Assembly: GCA_038531315.1 (NCBI GenBank)
Contig: JBCBBT010000002.1
Location: 62,001 to 126,000 of the forward strand
DNA length: 64,000 nt
Source of the DNA: JAJFFW01 sp038531315
GTDB taxonomy: Bacteria > Pseudomonadota > Alphaproteobacteria > Caulobacterales > Parvularculaceae
Direction: 5' to 3'
The number at the start of each line of letters is the position of its first letter. Within the stretch, counting starts at the first letter, position 1. Under the pieces are notes generated by a model. The model had not been told where the DNA came from. It worked only from the letters and a program-made list of their open reading frames with translations, and did not search any database. Made by a program: the position numbers and the translations under genes. Positions 7,709 through 16,292 of the stretch are shown piece by piece.

Positions 7709-9541
7709 TTATTCGACCGTCACCGACTTGGCGAGGTTGCGGGGTTGATCGACATCGGTGCCTTTGGTCGTCGCGGTGAAATAAGCGAGCAACTGGATCG
7801 GCGCTGCGTATATGATGGGGGAGATGAGCGGATCGGTTTCAGGCATCTGCACTGTCCGCCAGACGCCGTCGCCCGCCCCAGCGACGCCGGGGGCGTCCGA
7901 TATCAGGAGCGCCTTGCCGTCGCGCGCGATTACTTCATGCATATTGGAAAGGGTTTTTGCAAAGTTTCGATCGCTCGGCGCAATCACCACGACCGGCAAA
8001 TTTTCATCGATCAGCGCGATGGGCCCATGTTTTAGTTCGCCGGCGGCGTACCCCTCGGCGTGGATATAGGAGATTTCCTTCAGCTTTAACGCGCCTTCCA
8101 TCGCCAGCGGGAAATTCGTGCCGCGGCCGACGTATAAAATATCGCTCGCCTTGGCGATGTCGCGCGCGACTTCTTCGATGTGATCGCTTACCGCGAGCGC
8201 TTCGGTAAAAAGGCGCGGGGTTTTCAAGAGCTCGCCGACAAGCCGTCTTTCTTCCGCGTCGCCAATGACGCCGCGCGCCCGGCCGGCGCCGATGGCGATG
8301 GCGGCGAGCGCGGCGAGCTGACACGTGAAGGCTTTTGTGGAGGCAACGCCAATCTCGGGGCCCGCTGTTATGGGGAATACAACGTCTGAATCGCGCGCAA
8401 TCGACGACTCGATGACATTCACCAGCGACGCAACCGCCTGACCATGGGCGCGCGCGTCTTTGAGCGCAGCGAGCGTGTCGGCGGTTTCGCCCGACTGTGA
8501 GACAAAAAGCGCGCCGCCATTTTCTGGATACGGAATATCGCGATATCGCAGCTCCGAAGCGATGTCGATTTCCACGGGCAATTTCGCCAGGGTCTCAAAC
8601 CAGTATTTGGCGATTTGCGCTGCATAAAACGCCGTACCGCAGGCCGAAATCGTCAGGCGGTCGAACCGCGCGAAGTCAAACGCGGTCATGTCTTCGCGAT
8701 CGCGGACCGTCAGCGTCGCCGGGTCGATGTAGTATGATAGCGTATGCGCGATCACTTCGGGCTGTTCATGAATTTCCTTCGCCATGAAGTGGCGATGGCC
8801 GTCTTTTTCAACGAGGGCGCTCGTTGCTGACGAAATGGTCTCCTCGCGCCGAACTGTGTCGCCGTCGCTGTTAAAAATCTGAAAGCCAGCGCGCGTAACC
8901 ACCGTCCAGTCGCCTTCCTCCAGATAGGTGATCCGGTTCGTAAACGGGGCGAGGGCGAAGGCGTCAGAACCCAGCGTCATCTGACCGTCGCCGCGTCCAA
9001 TAGCGAGCGGGCTGCCCTTGCGTGCGCCAATCAGCAGATCATCTTCGCCCGCAAACATCGCGACGATAGCGAACGCGCCCGTCAGTCGGTTAATGGCTTT
9101 GCGAAACGCATCAGCCGGCGAAAGGTTTTCGGTTCTCAGATAATAGTCGATTAATTGCGGGCAGACTTCAGCATCGGTCTCGGAGGCGAATGCAACGCCT
9201 TTCTCCGTCAGTTCGGCGCGCAGGGCCGCAAAATTTTCAATAATGCCGTTGTGGACAACGAGGACGTGCGGGGTGCCGTGAGGATGGGCGTTCGTTTCCG
9301 TCGGCGCGCCATGTGTCGCCCACCGGGTGTGGCCGATGCCGCCGGCGCCGGCGAGCGGATTGTCTTTCAGGCTGGCTTCAAGCGCTGCAAGCTTGCCGGG
9401 CGCGCGGCGGCGATCAAGGGCGCCGTCATCGATCGTCGCGATCCCGGCGGAGTCATAGCCGCGATATTCCAGACGCCGCAGCGCCTCAACGATCGAGCCC
9501 GCCACGTCGCCGTCGCCAAGAATCCCAATAATGCCGCACAT
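7709..9541 (-). CDS. glmS: Glutamine-fructose-6-phosphate aminotransferase (isomerizing)
   Basis: A 610-residue full-length GlmS. It starts MCGIIGILG, so Cys2 becomes the N-terminal nucleophile of the glutaminase domain; GHTRWATHG and HNGIIEN follow. The C-terminal half has two SIS sugar-isomerase domains (SACGTAFYAAQIAKYW, VSQSGETADTLAAL, GRGTNFPLAMEGALKLKEISYIHAEGYAAGELKHGPIALI) and ends LAKSVTVE. It makes glucosamine-6-phosphate for peptidoglycan and LPS. A longer upstream frame exists, but Cys must follow Met1, fixing the start at 9541. No glmS ribozyme is apparent in the 109-bp gap before the next upstream gene, and none is expected in this phylum. Confidence 0.97.
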   Translation of the reverse strand: MCGIIGILGDGDVAGSIVEALRRLEYRGYDSAGIATIDDGALDRRRAPGKLAALEASLKDNPLAGAGGIGHTRWATHGAPTETNAHPHGTPHVLVVHNGIIENFAALRAELTEKGVAFASETDAEVCPQLIDYYLRTENLSPADAFRKAINRLTGAFAIVAMFAGEDDLLIGARKGSPLAIGRGDGQMTLGSDAFALAPFTNRITYLEEGDWTVVTRAGFQIFNSDGDTVRREETISSATSALVEKDGHRHFMAKEIHEQPEVIAHTLSYYIDPATLTVRDREDMTAFDFARFDRLTISACGTAFYAAQIAKYWFETLAKLPVEIDIASELRYRDIPYPENGGALFVSQSGETADTLAALKDARAHGQAVASLVNVIESSIARDSDVVFPITAGPEIGVASTKAFTCQLAALAAIAIGAGRARGVIGDAEERRLVGELLKTPRLFTEALAVSDHIEEVARDIAKASDILYVGRGTNFPLAMEGALKLKEISYIHAEGYAAGELKHGPIALIDENLPVVVIAPSDRNFAKTLSNMHEVIARDGKALLISDAPGVAGAGDGVWRTVQMPETDPLISPIIYAAPIQLLAYFTATTKGTDVDQPRNLAKSVTVE

Positions 9542-9650
9542 GTTACGTTCCTGTTCGTATCCGGAGTGGGCAAATTTCATTCCGAATTCAAGCGAAAAAA
9601 AGGACCGCATCAGGTCAAAAAGCGGCGTGTTTGTGGGGGGCGGTCGCCGC

Positions 9651-10556
9651 CTAGGCGAGCCGGTAGACCGACTTGAGCCCGGCGGGTCCGTCAGCGGCGA
9701 CGACACCGTCTTCGACGAGGCGGATCAGATGCGCGAGGACATTCATGGCGGCGGCCCCATGAAGCCGCTTGTCGATATCGCGATACATGGCGGCGACCAT
9801 ATCCGGGATTTCGGATTTGCCATTTTTCAGCTGTTCGATGATCTGGCCGTCTCGGATGCGCCGGTGGGTGCGCACCGCGCGCACAAAGCGATGCGGGTTC
9901 TCGATTGGCGCGCCGTGGGTCGGATAATATATGGCGCTGTCGAGGGCCAGCAGCTTTTCAAGGCTGTTGAAATAATCGCCCATATGTCCGGCTGGCGGGA
10001 TAATGACCGTGGTGGCCCAGCCCATAATATGGTCGCCGGTAAAAAGCGCTTTTTCCGTGTCCAAACAAAAACACAGATGGTTCGAAATATGTCCCGGCGT
10101 GTGGAGCGCGTTAAGCGTCCACCCGTCGCCTTCGATAGCGGCCCCATCGCCGATCAGGTGATCGGGCGCAAACGATGTGTCGCCGCCTTCTTCGAGCGCC
10201 TGAACGGCGGCTGCTTCCCTGTCCACCGGATGCGGACCGAAACCATAGATCGGCGCACCGCAACGATCAGCGAGTTTGCGGGCCCCGCCGCAATGATCGT
10301 GATGCGTATGCGTGATCAGAATGTGTGAAATCGCGCCGCCCGTCGCTGTCATGATGGCGTCGAGGTGTTGATCATCGTCCGGCCCCGGATCGATCACCGC
10401 CGATGGACGCCCTTGCGCGCCGACAAGATATGCGCCACTGCCCGTATAGGTGAACGGGCCGGGATTGTTCGCAATGACGCGTCTGACGAGGGGGCTTAAT
10501 TGCGCCGGTTCTCCGTAGGCGAAATCAAAGTCCTTGACGAAGGGAATGTCGCTCAA
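9651..10556 (-). CDS. Metallo-beta-lactamase-fold hydrolase (LACTB2-like)
   Basis: A 301-residue protein with the zinc motif HTHHDH at residues 83-88. More ligands are in HTPGHISNH and GDHIMGW, and a PTHGAPI segment follows. A C-terminal winged-helix-like tail (about 245-301) ends SVYRLA, an arrangement seen in LACTB2-type hydrolases, some of which are ribonucleases while others act on thioesters. Substrate is not determined here. It lies between the ATP-grasp gene (20 bp upstream) and glmS (109 bp downstream) on the same strand and may belong to the same transcript. Confidence 0.85.
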   Translation of the reverse strand: MSDIPFVKDFDFAYGEPAQLSPLVRRVIANNPGPFTYTGSGAYLVGAQGRPSAVIDPGPDDDQHLDAIMTATGGAISHILITHTHHDHCGGARKLADRCGAPIYGFGPHPVDREAAAVQALEEGGDTSFAPDHLIGDGAAIEGDGWTLNALHTPGHISNHLCFCLDTEKALFTGDHIMGWATTVIIPPAGHMGDYFNSLEKLLALDSAIYYPTHGAPIENPHRFVRAVRTHRRIRDGQIIEQLKNGKSEIPDMVAAMYRDIDKRLHGAAAMNVLAHLIRLVEDGVVAADGPAGLKSVYRLA

Positions 10557-10576
10557 AGCGAGACCTCGCGCGCCGC

Positions 10577-11593
10577 CTAGCGGGCGGCTTCGAGCTTTTG
10601 ATCGACAAGTTCCGCGAACGCCGTCGCGAGACCGCGCATCGCCTGAAGCTTGTCTGCGGAAGGCAGCGCGGAAGGCGGGCCCATGTCGGTCTTGTTGACG
10701 TCGACAATGTATATGCGACCGTCTTCGCGGTTGCGCAGAACATCAAGCCCGCCGAAATCAAGCGCCATCGCCTCGGCGTAGCGGCGGATGTTTTCCTGTT
10801 CTTCCCGGGACAGCATCGCATCTGTCGGCGCAATATCCACGCGATGGTTATCGTTCGAAAAGCGCAGGTCCGCCATCCGTCGCTTTAGGTAGACGAACGG
10901 GATCTTGCCGCCGACAATCGGCGTGCGGATATCGATGAATTCATTGCCGTCAAACGTATTATCGATCAGGCGCTGATAGACCATGTCGCGCTTTGGCTCG
11001 CTGACAGGGCATTCAACGATTTTGCCGTCATGTTTGCCGTTGCGCTCCGATTTTTCAACCGCAAGACCTTGATGCGTATCAGGATCAATTGCGAGGCTAT
11101 AGCCGAAAACCTCTTCAAAAACACGGGCGACGACGCTTTTGCGAATATCGTAACAACCAATGTTGAAAGACGGTTTGTCGGTCGGGCTGGCCGGCGGGCC
11201 GGTGAGGAACTCGCGGTCTTCGAAATAAAAATGCATATCCGCGCTCGCCGGATCATCGACGATTTTGACATCGGCGATCTGACAAACCGGCCAGATCGCA
11301 TAATAGGACCGCGGTTTTTTCGGGAAAAAAGAAATTCGAGCCCGCGGCTCGCGCCCTTTGACAAGACGCGTTGCGCGCAACGCCTGAACCATCCCGACGA
11401 AACTCGCGATGCGCACGACTTCCCTGAAGAATTCCGAATCGAGCGGGATCTGTGCGCCTGTCTCACGCGCAATTAGCTGGTTGCCGCTAATTTCGAAGTC
11501 GTCGAAGACCGCCATCCTGCACCAGTCCCTGTCCCAAAACGCCTGGAGACCCGTCCAAAGACGGCCAGCGCGCGTCGCCCCCCGCATTAACAT
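10577..11593 (-). CDS. ATP-grasp-like protein of unknown function
   Basis: Up to 338 residues; an internal ATG at 11515 would give 312 residues starting MAVFDDFEIS. The C-terminal third reads LDFGGLDVLRNREDGRIYIVDVNKT, the acidic metal-binding end of an ATP-grasp fold, where an Asp/Glu and an Asn on paired strands bind Mg-ATP. FVYLKRRMADLRFSNDNHRV upstream would be the nucleotide-binding part. The N-terminal half has no recognised domain. ATP-grasp enzymes ligate a carboxylate to an amine or thiol, so a ligase role in a cell-surface or small-molecule pathway is possible but unproven. It heads the reverse run to the MBL gene and glmS. Confidence 0.7.
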   Translation of the reverse strand: MLMRGATRAGRLWTGLQAFWDRDWCRMAVFDDFEISGNQLIARETGAQIPLDSEFFREVVRIASFVGMVQALRATRLVKGREPRARISFFPKKPRSYYAIWPVCQIADVKIVDDPASADMHFYFEDREFLTGPPASPTDKPSFNIGCYDIRKSVVARVFEEVFGYSLAIDPDTHQGLAVEKSERNGKHDGKIVECPVSEPKRDMVYQRLIDNTFDGNEFIDIRTPIVGGKIPFVYLKRRMADLRFSNDNHRVDIAPTDAMLSREEQENIRRYAEAMALDFGGLDVLRNREDGRIYIVDVNKTDMGPPSALPSADKLQAMRGLATAFAELVDQKLEAAR

Positions 11594-11709
11594 AGGTTCA
11601 ACATCGCTTCCTCTGCAATGACAAGGAAATAAACATTGCGCGAGCCGCCCTGAAAGCCCGGCAGGCTGTGGCGTTTGCGGCCGGAACGGCTTTTGCGACG
11701 TCCGGGGCC

Positions 11710-12063
11710 ATGTGTTTCAAACGTAAACAAATCGTTAATCTCGCCGTTTGCGCGTTAACGATATTTGCGCCGGTCGCCGCCGCAGCGGGCGACCCGCCGG
11801 AACCGCGCAGCGCCGGCTCATTATCCTTCGGCGAGAGCGTCGGCGGCGTCACCGATCACGCCAATATCGTCGCGCCGCCGGACTGGGCGTATGTGGTTGA
11901 ACGCGAAGCGGGCAGTTTTCTCGATTGCGGCGACGGCATGGACGCAGGCGGCGCCGACAGCGACGGCCGTTCACGCGCACCGCTCGATTGCGGCGTGACG
12001 CTCACCGAAACACTGATAATCCCGGCTGCCGCCAAAAGCGCCCGGATTATCGTTCATTTTTAG
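11710..12063 (+). CDS. Small exported protein of unknown function
   Basis: A 117-residue frame starting MCFKRKQIVNLAVCALTIF, which looks like a Sec signal peptide (basic start, hydrophobic core, AAAA cleavage zone near residue 27). The mature part is short, Gly/Asp rich, and has two cysteines (in FLDCGDG and PLDCGVT) that could form a disulfide. No family was recognised. The frame extends upstream to 11668, but the basic-hydrophobic start favours 11710. It is divergent from the ATP-grasp gene and converges on the broken DUF442 gene. Short length and absence of known relatives leave some doubt that it is expressed. Confidence 0.45.
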   Translation: MCFKRKQIVNLAVCALTIFAPVAAAAGDPPEPRSAGSLSFGESVGGVTDHANIVAPPDWAYVVEREAGSFLDCGDGMDAGGADSDGRSRAPLDCGVTLTETLIIPAAAKSARIIVHF

Positions 12064-12083
12064 CGCACCGGCTTAGTGAGACT

Positions 12084-12519
12084 TTATTGGCCTGCAAAAG
12101 CCTCCAGCATGGCGCGGTGGCCGCGTAGATCAAAGCCGGCCGCGGCTGACTGGGAAAGAATGTCGTCAATCGACGCGCCGGCGCGGGCCAGGGCAAAAGC
12201 GCGCAGCGCCGCCGAGCGCATGCCGGATTTGCAATAGCCGAGCGCCGCGCCTTCGGTGTCGCGCACAGCCGCCAGAAACTTGTCGAGCATTTCTTCACTG
12301 ATCCCCGGCCGCGCCCACCGGAAAAGCGACATAATCAAGCCCCGCCGCACGCGCCGCGGCTTCAATCTCGGCGCCGGCGATCTGGCCGGGCTCTTCGCCA
12401 TCGGGGCGGTTGTTGATAATCAATGTCACGCCGATGCGGGCCGCTTCTTCTATATCGGCGAGGGATATTTGCGGGCTGGCGAAAAAATCGTCCGCGACGG
12501 GAATAAAACGGTTCGGCAT
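12084..12519 (-). pseudogene. DUF442/TIGR01244-type sulfurtransferase or phosphatase, frameshifted
   Basis: Two overlapping reverse frames together make one family member. The first (12519 down to 12295) runs MPNRFIPVADDFFASPQISL through IINNRPDGEEP to YVAFPVGAAG and stops early. The second (12084-12401 frame) carries PGISEEMLDKF, the catalytic-type loop GYCKSGMRSAAL with its Cys and Arg, and the usual DILSQSAAAGFDL end. Removing one base from the four-base G run (C run 12303-12306 on the + strand) joins them as PVGAAG-ISEEML with nothing lost. The family (Blh-like, dual-specificity-phosphatase fold) is linked to sulfide oxidation or persulfide handling. It is a real frameshift, a slippage site or a base-calling error. 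Confidence 0.75.
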
Positions 12520-12617
12520 GGCGGGTCTCGTTTCCGGCTGTTATGGAAGAGCGCATAGCGCAACCCGGCGCTGAGCCCAAGCGCTTCTCACGTCTTGCGA
12601 AGGAAGGCTCACAGGAT

Positions 12618-13046
12618 ATGGACCAAAAGTCGTTGCAACCGTTTCACCTCGCGATCCCGGTGCGCGATCTTGGCGCCGCCGAGGCGTTCTACGGCGGCGT
12701 TATGGGCTGCGAACAGGGCAGGCGCTCGCGCGACTGGATCGACTTCAATTTTTTTGGCCACCAGCTGGTCGTTCATTTAAGTCCCGCAGAGAGCAGTGAA
12801 ACGGCGCGCAACATCGTTGACAGCAAACAGGTGCCGGTCCGCCATTTCGGCGTTGTGCTGGCCGTCCCGGCCTGGAAGGCGCTGGCGAAGAGACTGGAAG
12901 GCGCCGGCTGCGCATTCCTGATCGAACCATGCTTGCGCCACGAAGGCGAGCCCGGAGAACAACACACGATGTTTCTGCTCGACCCAAGCGGCAACGCCCT
13001 TGAATTCAAGGCGATGACAAACCCGGAGAACCTCTTCGCATCCTGA
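12618..13046 (+). CDS. VOC-family (glyoxalase/dioxygenase-like) protein
   Basis: A 142-residue protein with a vicinal-oxygen-chelate fold. The N-terminal repeat starts FHLAIPVRDLGAAEAFYGGVMGC and the C-terminal repeat contains RHFGVVLAV, and the metal-ligand end is MFLLDPSGNALEFK. Likely ligands are the His in FHLAIP, the His in RHFG and the Glu in LEFK. The family covers glyoxalases, dioxygenases and resistance proteins, so the substrate cannot be named. The ATG at 12618 follows an AAGGAAGG tract about 10 bp upstream and begins at the domain boundary. It stands alone, divergent from the DUF442 gene. Confidence 0.82.
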   Translation: MDQKSLQPFHLAIPVRDLGAAEAFYGGVMGCEQGRRSRDWIDFNFFGHQLVVHLSPAESSETARNIVDSKQVPVRHFGVVLAVPAWKALAKRLEGAGCAFLIEPCLRHEGEPGEQHTMFLLDPSGNALEFKAMTNPENLFAS

Positions 13047-13106
13047 AACGCGCACCCCGAAACACGGGGCCCGATGGCGAACCGGGCGGCGACGCAGACG
13101 TCTCCG

Positions 13107-14798
13107 CTAGTCTTCTTCCGCCCGATAAATCACCTCGCCGTCCACGACGGTCATCACCGCGCGCACTTCAGGAATGTCTTCTTCCGGGATCACCATGATA
13201 TCAGCGGAAAAAACCGAGAAGTCGGCGCGCTTGCCGATCTCGATGGCGCCCAGCGATTCTTCTTCAAACGCCGCGTAGGCGGGCCAGCGTGTGAACATCG
13301 CGAGCGCCTCCTCGCGCGTCACGGCTTCGCCGGGGCGCCAGTTTTCCCCTTGAAACCCTTTCAAGTCGCGGCGGGCGACGGCGGCGTAAAACTCGATCAT
13401 CGGGTCGCCGCGCTCAACAGGCGCGTCCGATCCCGCCGCGATAACTGCGCCGGCGTCGATCAGCGAGCGCCACGCATAGGCCCCGTCAAGACGCGCATCG
13501 CCCAGCCTGTCCGGCGCGAAATGAAGATCGCCGATCGCATGCGACGGCTGCATCGACGCGATGACGCCCTGCGTCGCAAAGCGGGGAATGTCCTCTGTAT
13601 GCAGAATTTGCGCATGCTCAATGCGCCAGCGCAGCGGCGCGCCATCCGCGCCGAGCGCCTCCTTGTACCAGTCGAGCACCAGCATATTGCCGCGATCGCC
13701 GATCGCGTGGGTCGCAACCTGAACGCCGGCGGCTTTTGCTTTTTCAAAATGGCCGCGCGCCTCGTCCTGGCTCATCAGCAAAAGACCGTCGGTTTCCGGC
13801 GCGTCGCTGTACGGGGCGGAAAGTTTAGCGCCGCGTGAGCCGAGCGCGCCGTCCACATAGAGTTTGAGCGCGCGCGTCATGACGCGGCGATTTTGGCTTC
13901 GCCACGGCCCGCTGGCGGCGAAAGCGTCATAGTCGATATCGCTCAGTGCATTATAGACCCTGACCCCAAGGGCTCCCTCGTCGGACAGCGCTTCCATTAA
14001 CGTGCGGTCGGCCGGATCGACGGACATATTATGGAGGCCGGTCCAGCCATACGCCGCATAAACCCTGCCGCCCTCAACATACGCCTGACGCACCCGTTGC
14101 GGCGACGGGTCGGCGATCAGCGGGCGCACAAGACCGATTGCATTATCGATCAGGATTCCCGTCGCGCGTCCGGCGGCGTCGCGGTCGATGCGCCCGCCGT
14201 CAGGGTCGGGCGTTGCGTCGTCGATCCCGACCGCATTGAGCGCTGCTGAATTAACAAGAACCGCGTGGCCGTCGGCGCGCGTCAGGATAGCCGGGATCGC
14301 GCCTGTGACGGGGTCGAGGTCGTCGCGGGTTGGGAACCGGTCTTCCGGCCATCCGGTTTCGATCCAGCCGCGCCCGTCAATCACGCCGCCGGGCGCCGCC
14401 TTTGCGGCTTCTGCACCGACGACGTCAACGAGTTCCGCGACCGACGCCACATCCTCAAGGTTCAGCGTCAGCTCCCGGAATCCGATGCCGATCAGATGGG
14501 CGTGCGCATCGACAAACCCCGGGAACATCGCGGCGCCTTCGAGGTCGATGATTTCCGTATCAGGACCAATCGCTGCTTCGATGTCGGCATCAGCGCCGAG
14601 GCCGGTCACGGCGCCGTTGGTGACGGCGACCGCTTCCACGGTCGTTGCTCCTTGCGAGCCCGTATAAATCGCGCCGCCCGTAAAGACCGTATCGGCGTAA
14701 GCGGGCGTCGGTGCGGTCTCGCGCGCCTTTTCGCCGCCGCAGCCGGCGAGGGCGGCCGCGCCCATCAGCGCGAGACAGATTTTTGTCAGGTGAGCCAT
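13107..14798 (-). CDS. YtcJ-like amidohydrolase, predicted lipoprotein
   Basis: A 563-residue protein. The N-terminus is a lipoprotein signal (lipobox LAGC, lipidated Cys20). The rest is an amidohydrolase TIM barrel of the YtcJ/DUF1594 type: PGFVDAHAHLIGIG (metal-binding His99 and His101), DGRGWIETGWPEDRFPTRDDLD, ALKLYVDGALGSRGAKL with the bridging Lys region, ATHAIGDRGN and RIEHAQILH, and the late AAGSDAPVERGDP with the catalytic Asp. It would hydrolyse an amide or cyclic bond in the periplasm, substrate unknown. It is followed after 60 bp by the convergent VOC gene, and the tRNA-Pro gene lies upstream on the same strand. Confidence 0.9.
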   Translation of the reverse strand: MAHLTKICLALMGAAALAGCGGEKARETAPTPAYADTVFTGGAIYTGSQGATTVEAVAVTNGAVTGLGADADIEAAIGPDTEIIDLEGAAMFPGFVDAHAHLIGIGFRELTLNLEDVASVAELVDVVGAEAAKAAPGGVIDGRGWIETGWPEDRFPTRDDLDPVTGAIPAILTRADGHAVLVNSAALNAVGIDDATPDPDGGRIDRDAAGRATGILIDNAIGLVRPLIADPSPQRVRQAYVEGGRVYAAYGWTGLHNMSVDPADRTLMEALSDEGALGVRVYNALSDIDYDAFAASGPWRSQNRRVMTRALKLYVDGALGSRGAKLSAPYSDAPETDGLLLMSQDEARGHFEKAKAAGVQVATHAIGDRGNMLVLDWYKEALGADGAPLRWRIEHAQILHTEDIPRFATQGVIASMQPSHAIGDLHFAPDRLGDARLDGAYAWRSLIDAGAVIAAGSDAPVERGDPMIEFYAAVARRDLKGFQGENWRPGEAVTREEALAMFTRWPAYAAFEEESLGAIEIGKRADFSVFSADIMVIPEEDIPEVRAVMTVVDGEVIYRAEED

Positions 14799-14954
14799 GG
14801 CGAGCGACCTTTCTTGATGACATGCGATTGCTGTCGTTTAGCGGCTTGCGCCGCCAGCCATCAAGGCCCGCTGGCTGAGGTGTACGTAGAACGTCAGCAC
14901 GGGCGTCAAGGGCTTTTGTTATGGGCCCGGCTGATAATGGCGCGGTGGATGCGA

Positions 14955-15031
14955 TGGTCGGAGTGGCGAGATTCGAACTCACGACCCCTGCCTCCCGAAG
15001 ACAGTGCTCTACCAGGCTGAGCTACACTCCG
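14955..15031 (-). tRNA. tRNA-Pro(CGG)
   Basis: Reading the reverse strand, a 77-nt cloverleaf forms: acceptor CGGAGTG/CACTCCG, D-arm GCTC/GAGC with an AGCCTGGTA loop, anticodon stem CTGTC/GGCAG with loop TTCGGGA (anticodon CGG), and T-arm GTGAG-TTCGAAT-CTCGC with one G-T pair. Discriminator A and CCA are encoded. The anticodon CGG reads CCG proline codons. Confidence 0.95.
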
Positions 15032-15163
15032 ATGAAGGCGCTGATATATCGACTGCCTCAGGGGGGCGCAAGCGAGGCGGGCGATGAATTTTCGCAAGCC
15101 CTCTCGGGCGGAATTAAATGCTGACGTCGCCGGTCCCGTCTGCCCTTTTGAACGCAAGGCCGG

Positions 15164-15187
15164 ACGTCGCCCAATGCGGCGTTTTTT
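15164..15187 (+). terminator. Rho-independent terminator-like hairpin with no upstream gene
   Basis: ACGTCGC-CCAAT-GCGGCGT (seven pairs, one G-U) followed directly by a T6 run. It points along the forward strand, yet no forward-strand gene precedes it within this gap, and the reverse complement has no U-run. It may end an unannotated small RNA starting after 15031, or it may be chance. Confidence 0.5.
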
Positions 15188-15253
15188 CGTCGCTTTTTTC
15201 GGCCCGTCGGCGTTGCGTTCGGCAAAATTCCGCTGTATCACGCGCGGCCTTGG

Positions 15254-15328
15254 TGGGGCGTCGCCAAGTGGTAAGGCATCGGTTTTTGGTATCGACATTC
15301 CCAGGTTCGAATCCTGGCGCCCCAGCCA
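15254..15328 (+). tRNA. tRNA-Gln(TTG)
   Basis: A 75-nt cloverleaf: acceptor TGGGGCG/CGCCCCA, D-stem GCC/GGC, anticodon stem TCGGT/ATCGA with a 7-nt loop TTTTGGT (anticodon TTG), variable CATTC, T-arm CCAGG-TTCGAAT-CCTGG, discriminator G and encoded CCA. G73 is normal for tRNA-Gln. Confidence 0.95.
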
Positions 15329-15352
15329 ATTCATCGGATGCGCTCGATGAAT
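15329..15352 (+). repeat. Inverted repeat abutting the tRNA-Gln 3' end
   Basis: ATTCATCG, an 8-base spacer, then CGATGAAT: a perfect 8-bp dyad beginning at the first base after the encoded CCA. No U-run follows, so it is not a standard terminator. It may aid 3' processing or be what is left of an attachment site. Confidence 0.5.
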
Positions 15353-15498
15353 GGAACCAATCCACGATGGTCCCGCGAACAACGTTCAAACCCCTGAAGG
15401 ATGATCGGCGGGAAACGCGCGGTCGCCCAGCGCCGAGCGCTCAGCGTAACCCATCCATATAATCACGAAGGCTTTGCTCTGAACGGGTGAGGGGACAA

Positions 15499-15530
15499 TA
15501 GGCGCGTCTAATGTTAGGCGCGTCTAATGT
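15499..15530. repeat. Tandem duplication of a 16-bp unit
   Basis: TAGGCGCGTCTAATGT occurs twice with no spacer (15499-15514 and 15515-15530). It lies in the gene-poor stretch downstream of tRNA-Gln. It could be two adjacent protein-binding sites, or simple replication slippage. Confidence 0.85.
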
Positions 15531-15684
15531 CGCCGTGAGATCGCTGGCGCTGAATTGGTCTTCAAGCTGATATCTTCTTCGGCGGGCGACCAAAAGACGC
15601 GGCTGCGCGCGAGGATCGCGGAATGGCGATCGTCATTCAACGGCTATTCGGCCGCCGTTCGACCGCGATACAAGAACCCGCCGT

Positions 15685-16029
15685 TCAAGGGCCAATGATC
15701 TGCATACAGACACTGAAGAGATGCGCTGGCGGCCAGCGGCGCTCGCCGTCTTTTGACTGGACTTTAGTCATGACGAAATTCGCAACATGCGAGCGATGAA
15801 ATCCAGCAAAACACTGAAGGTCGTCCATTTGCTCAGGGGGTGTCGATTTAAAATCGGTCAGGCTAGCGGCGATCCGTCTCCGCGCGCGCGCCATGTAGGC
15901 GAGGCTCTCCGCGAAGGAATTCTTGCGCCCCAAATACGCGCATCGCACGTGCGGCGTTCCGCCAAAAGCCGACCAGAAAACATGGTTAAGACCCCGCTGA
16001 AGGCGTTCTTGAATTGGACGTTGCAACAT
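15685..16029 (-). CDS. Doubtful open frame, 114 residues
   Basis: The longest reverse frame in this gap. The translation contains KNSFAESLAYMARARRRI and DLQCFAGFHRSHVANF, has no signal peptide or membrane helix and matches no family I recognise. A competing forward frame covers 15787-16077. No strong ribosome-binding site is visible. It is listed only so that the gap is fully described; it may be a fragment of a lost gene. Confidence 0.2.
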   Translation of the reverse strand: MLQRPIQERLQRGLNHVFWSAFGGTPHVRCAYLGRKNSFAESLAYMARARRRIAASLTDFKSTPPEQMDDLQCFAGFHRSHVANFVMTKVQSKDGERRWPPAHLFSVCMQIIGP

Positions 16030-16274
16030 CGGCCCGCGTTTGTTACTGATTCACGCTGGATTGGCGGGTTAGAATAAAGAGCCAACGGGGTCTATGGAGG
16101 GTGGATGAAATCCTGTCTGTGAGACGGGTACTTGGCGGTTTCCGCTATCGGCGTTGCAATAATGCCGTTGCAATACCTGTCATTTCATACAATCATCAAA
16201 AATAACGTCCGGAACAGAGGGTATGAAGACGCAAGCGTCATCGCTCGGCGCACTTTGCATAGACCGAAAAAACC

Positions 16275-16292
16275 GATCGACTTCAGTCGATC
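16275..16292. promoter_or_regulatory. Hairpin or operator dyad upstream of the TonB operon
   Basis: GATCGAC-TTCA-GTCGATC, a perfect 7-bp dyad about 135 bp upstream of the first gene of the TonB operon. It could be an operator or a leader hairpin. I do not recognise it as a Fur, Irr or RirA site. Confidence 0.4.

Noticed and set aside
13074..13838. Forward frame of 254 codons opposite the amidohydrolase
   Set aside because: Arg-rich shadow of a complete conserved gene.
15787..16077. Forward frame of 96 codons in the gene-poor stretch
   Set aside because: No family match or signal peptide, and it conflicts with an equally weak reverse frame.
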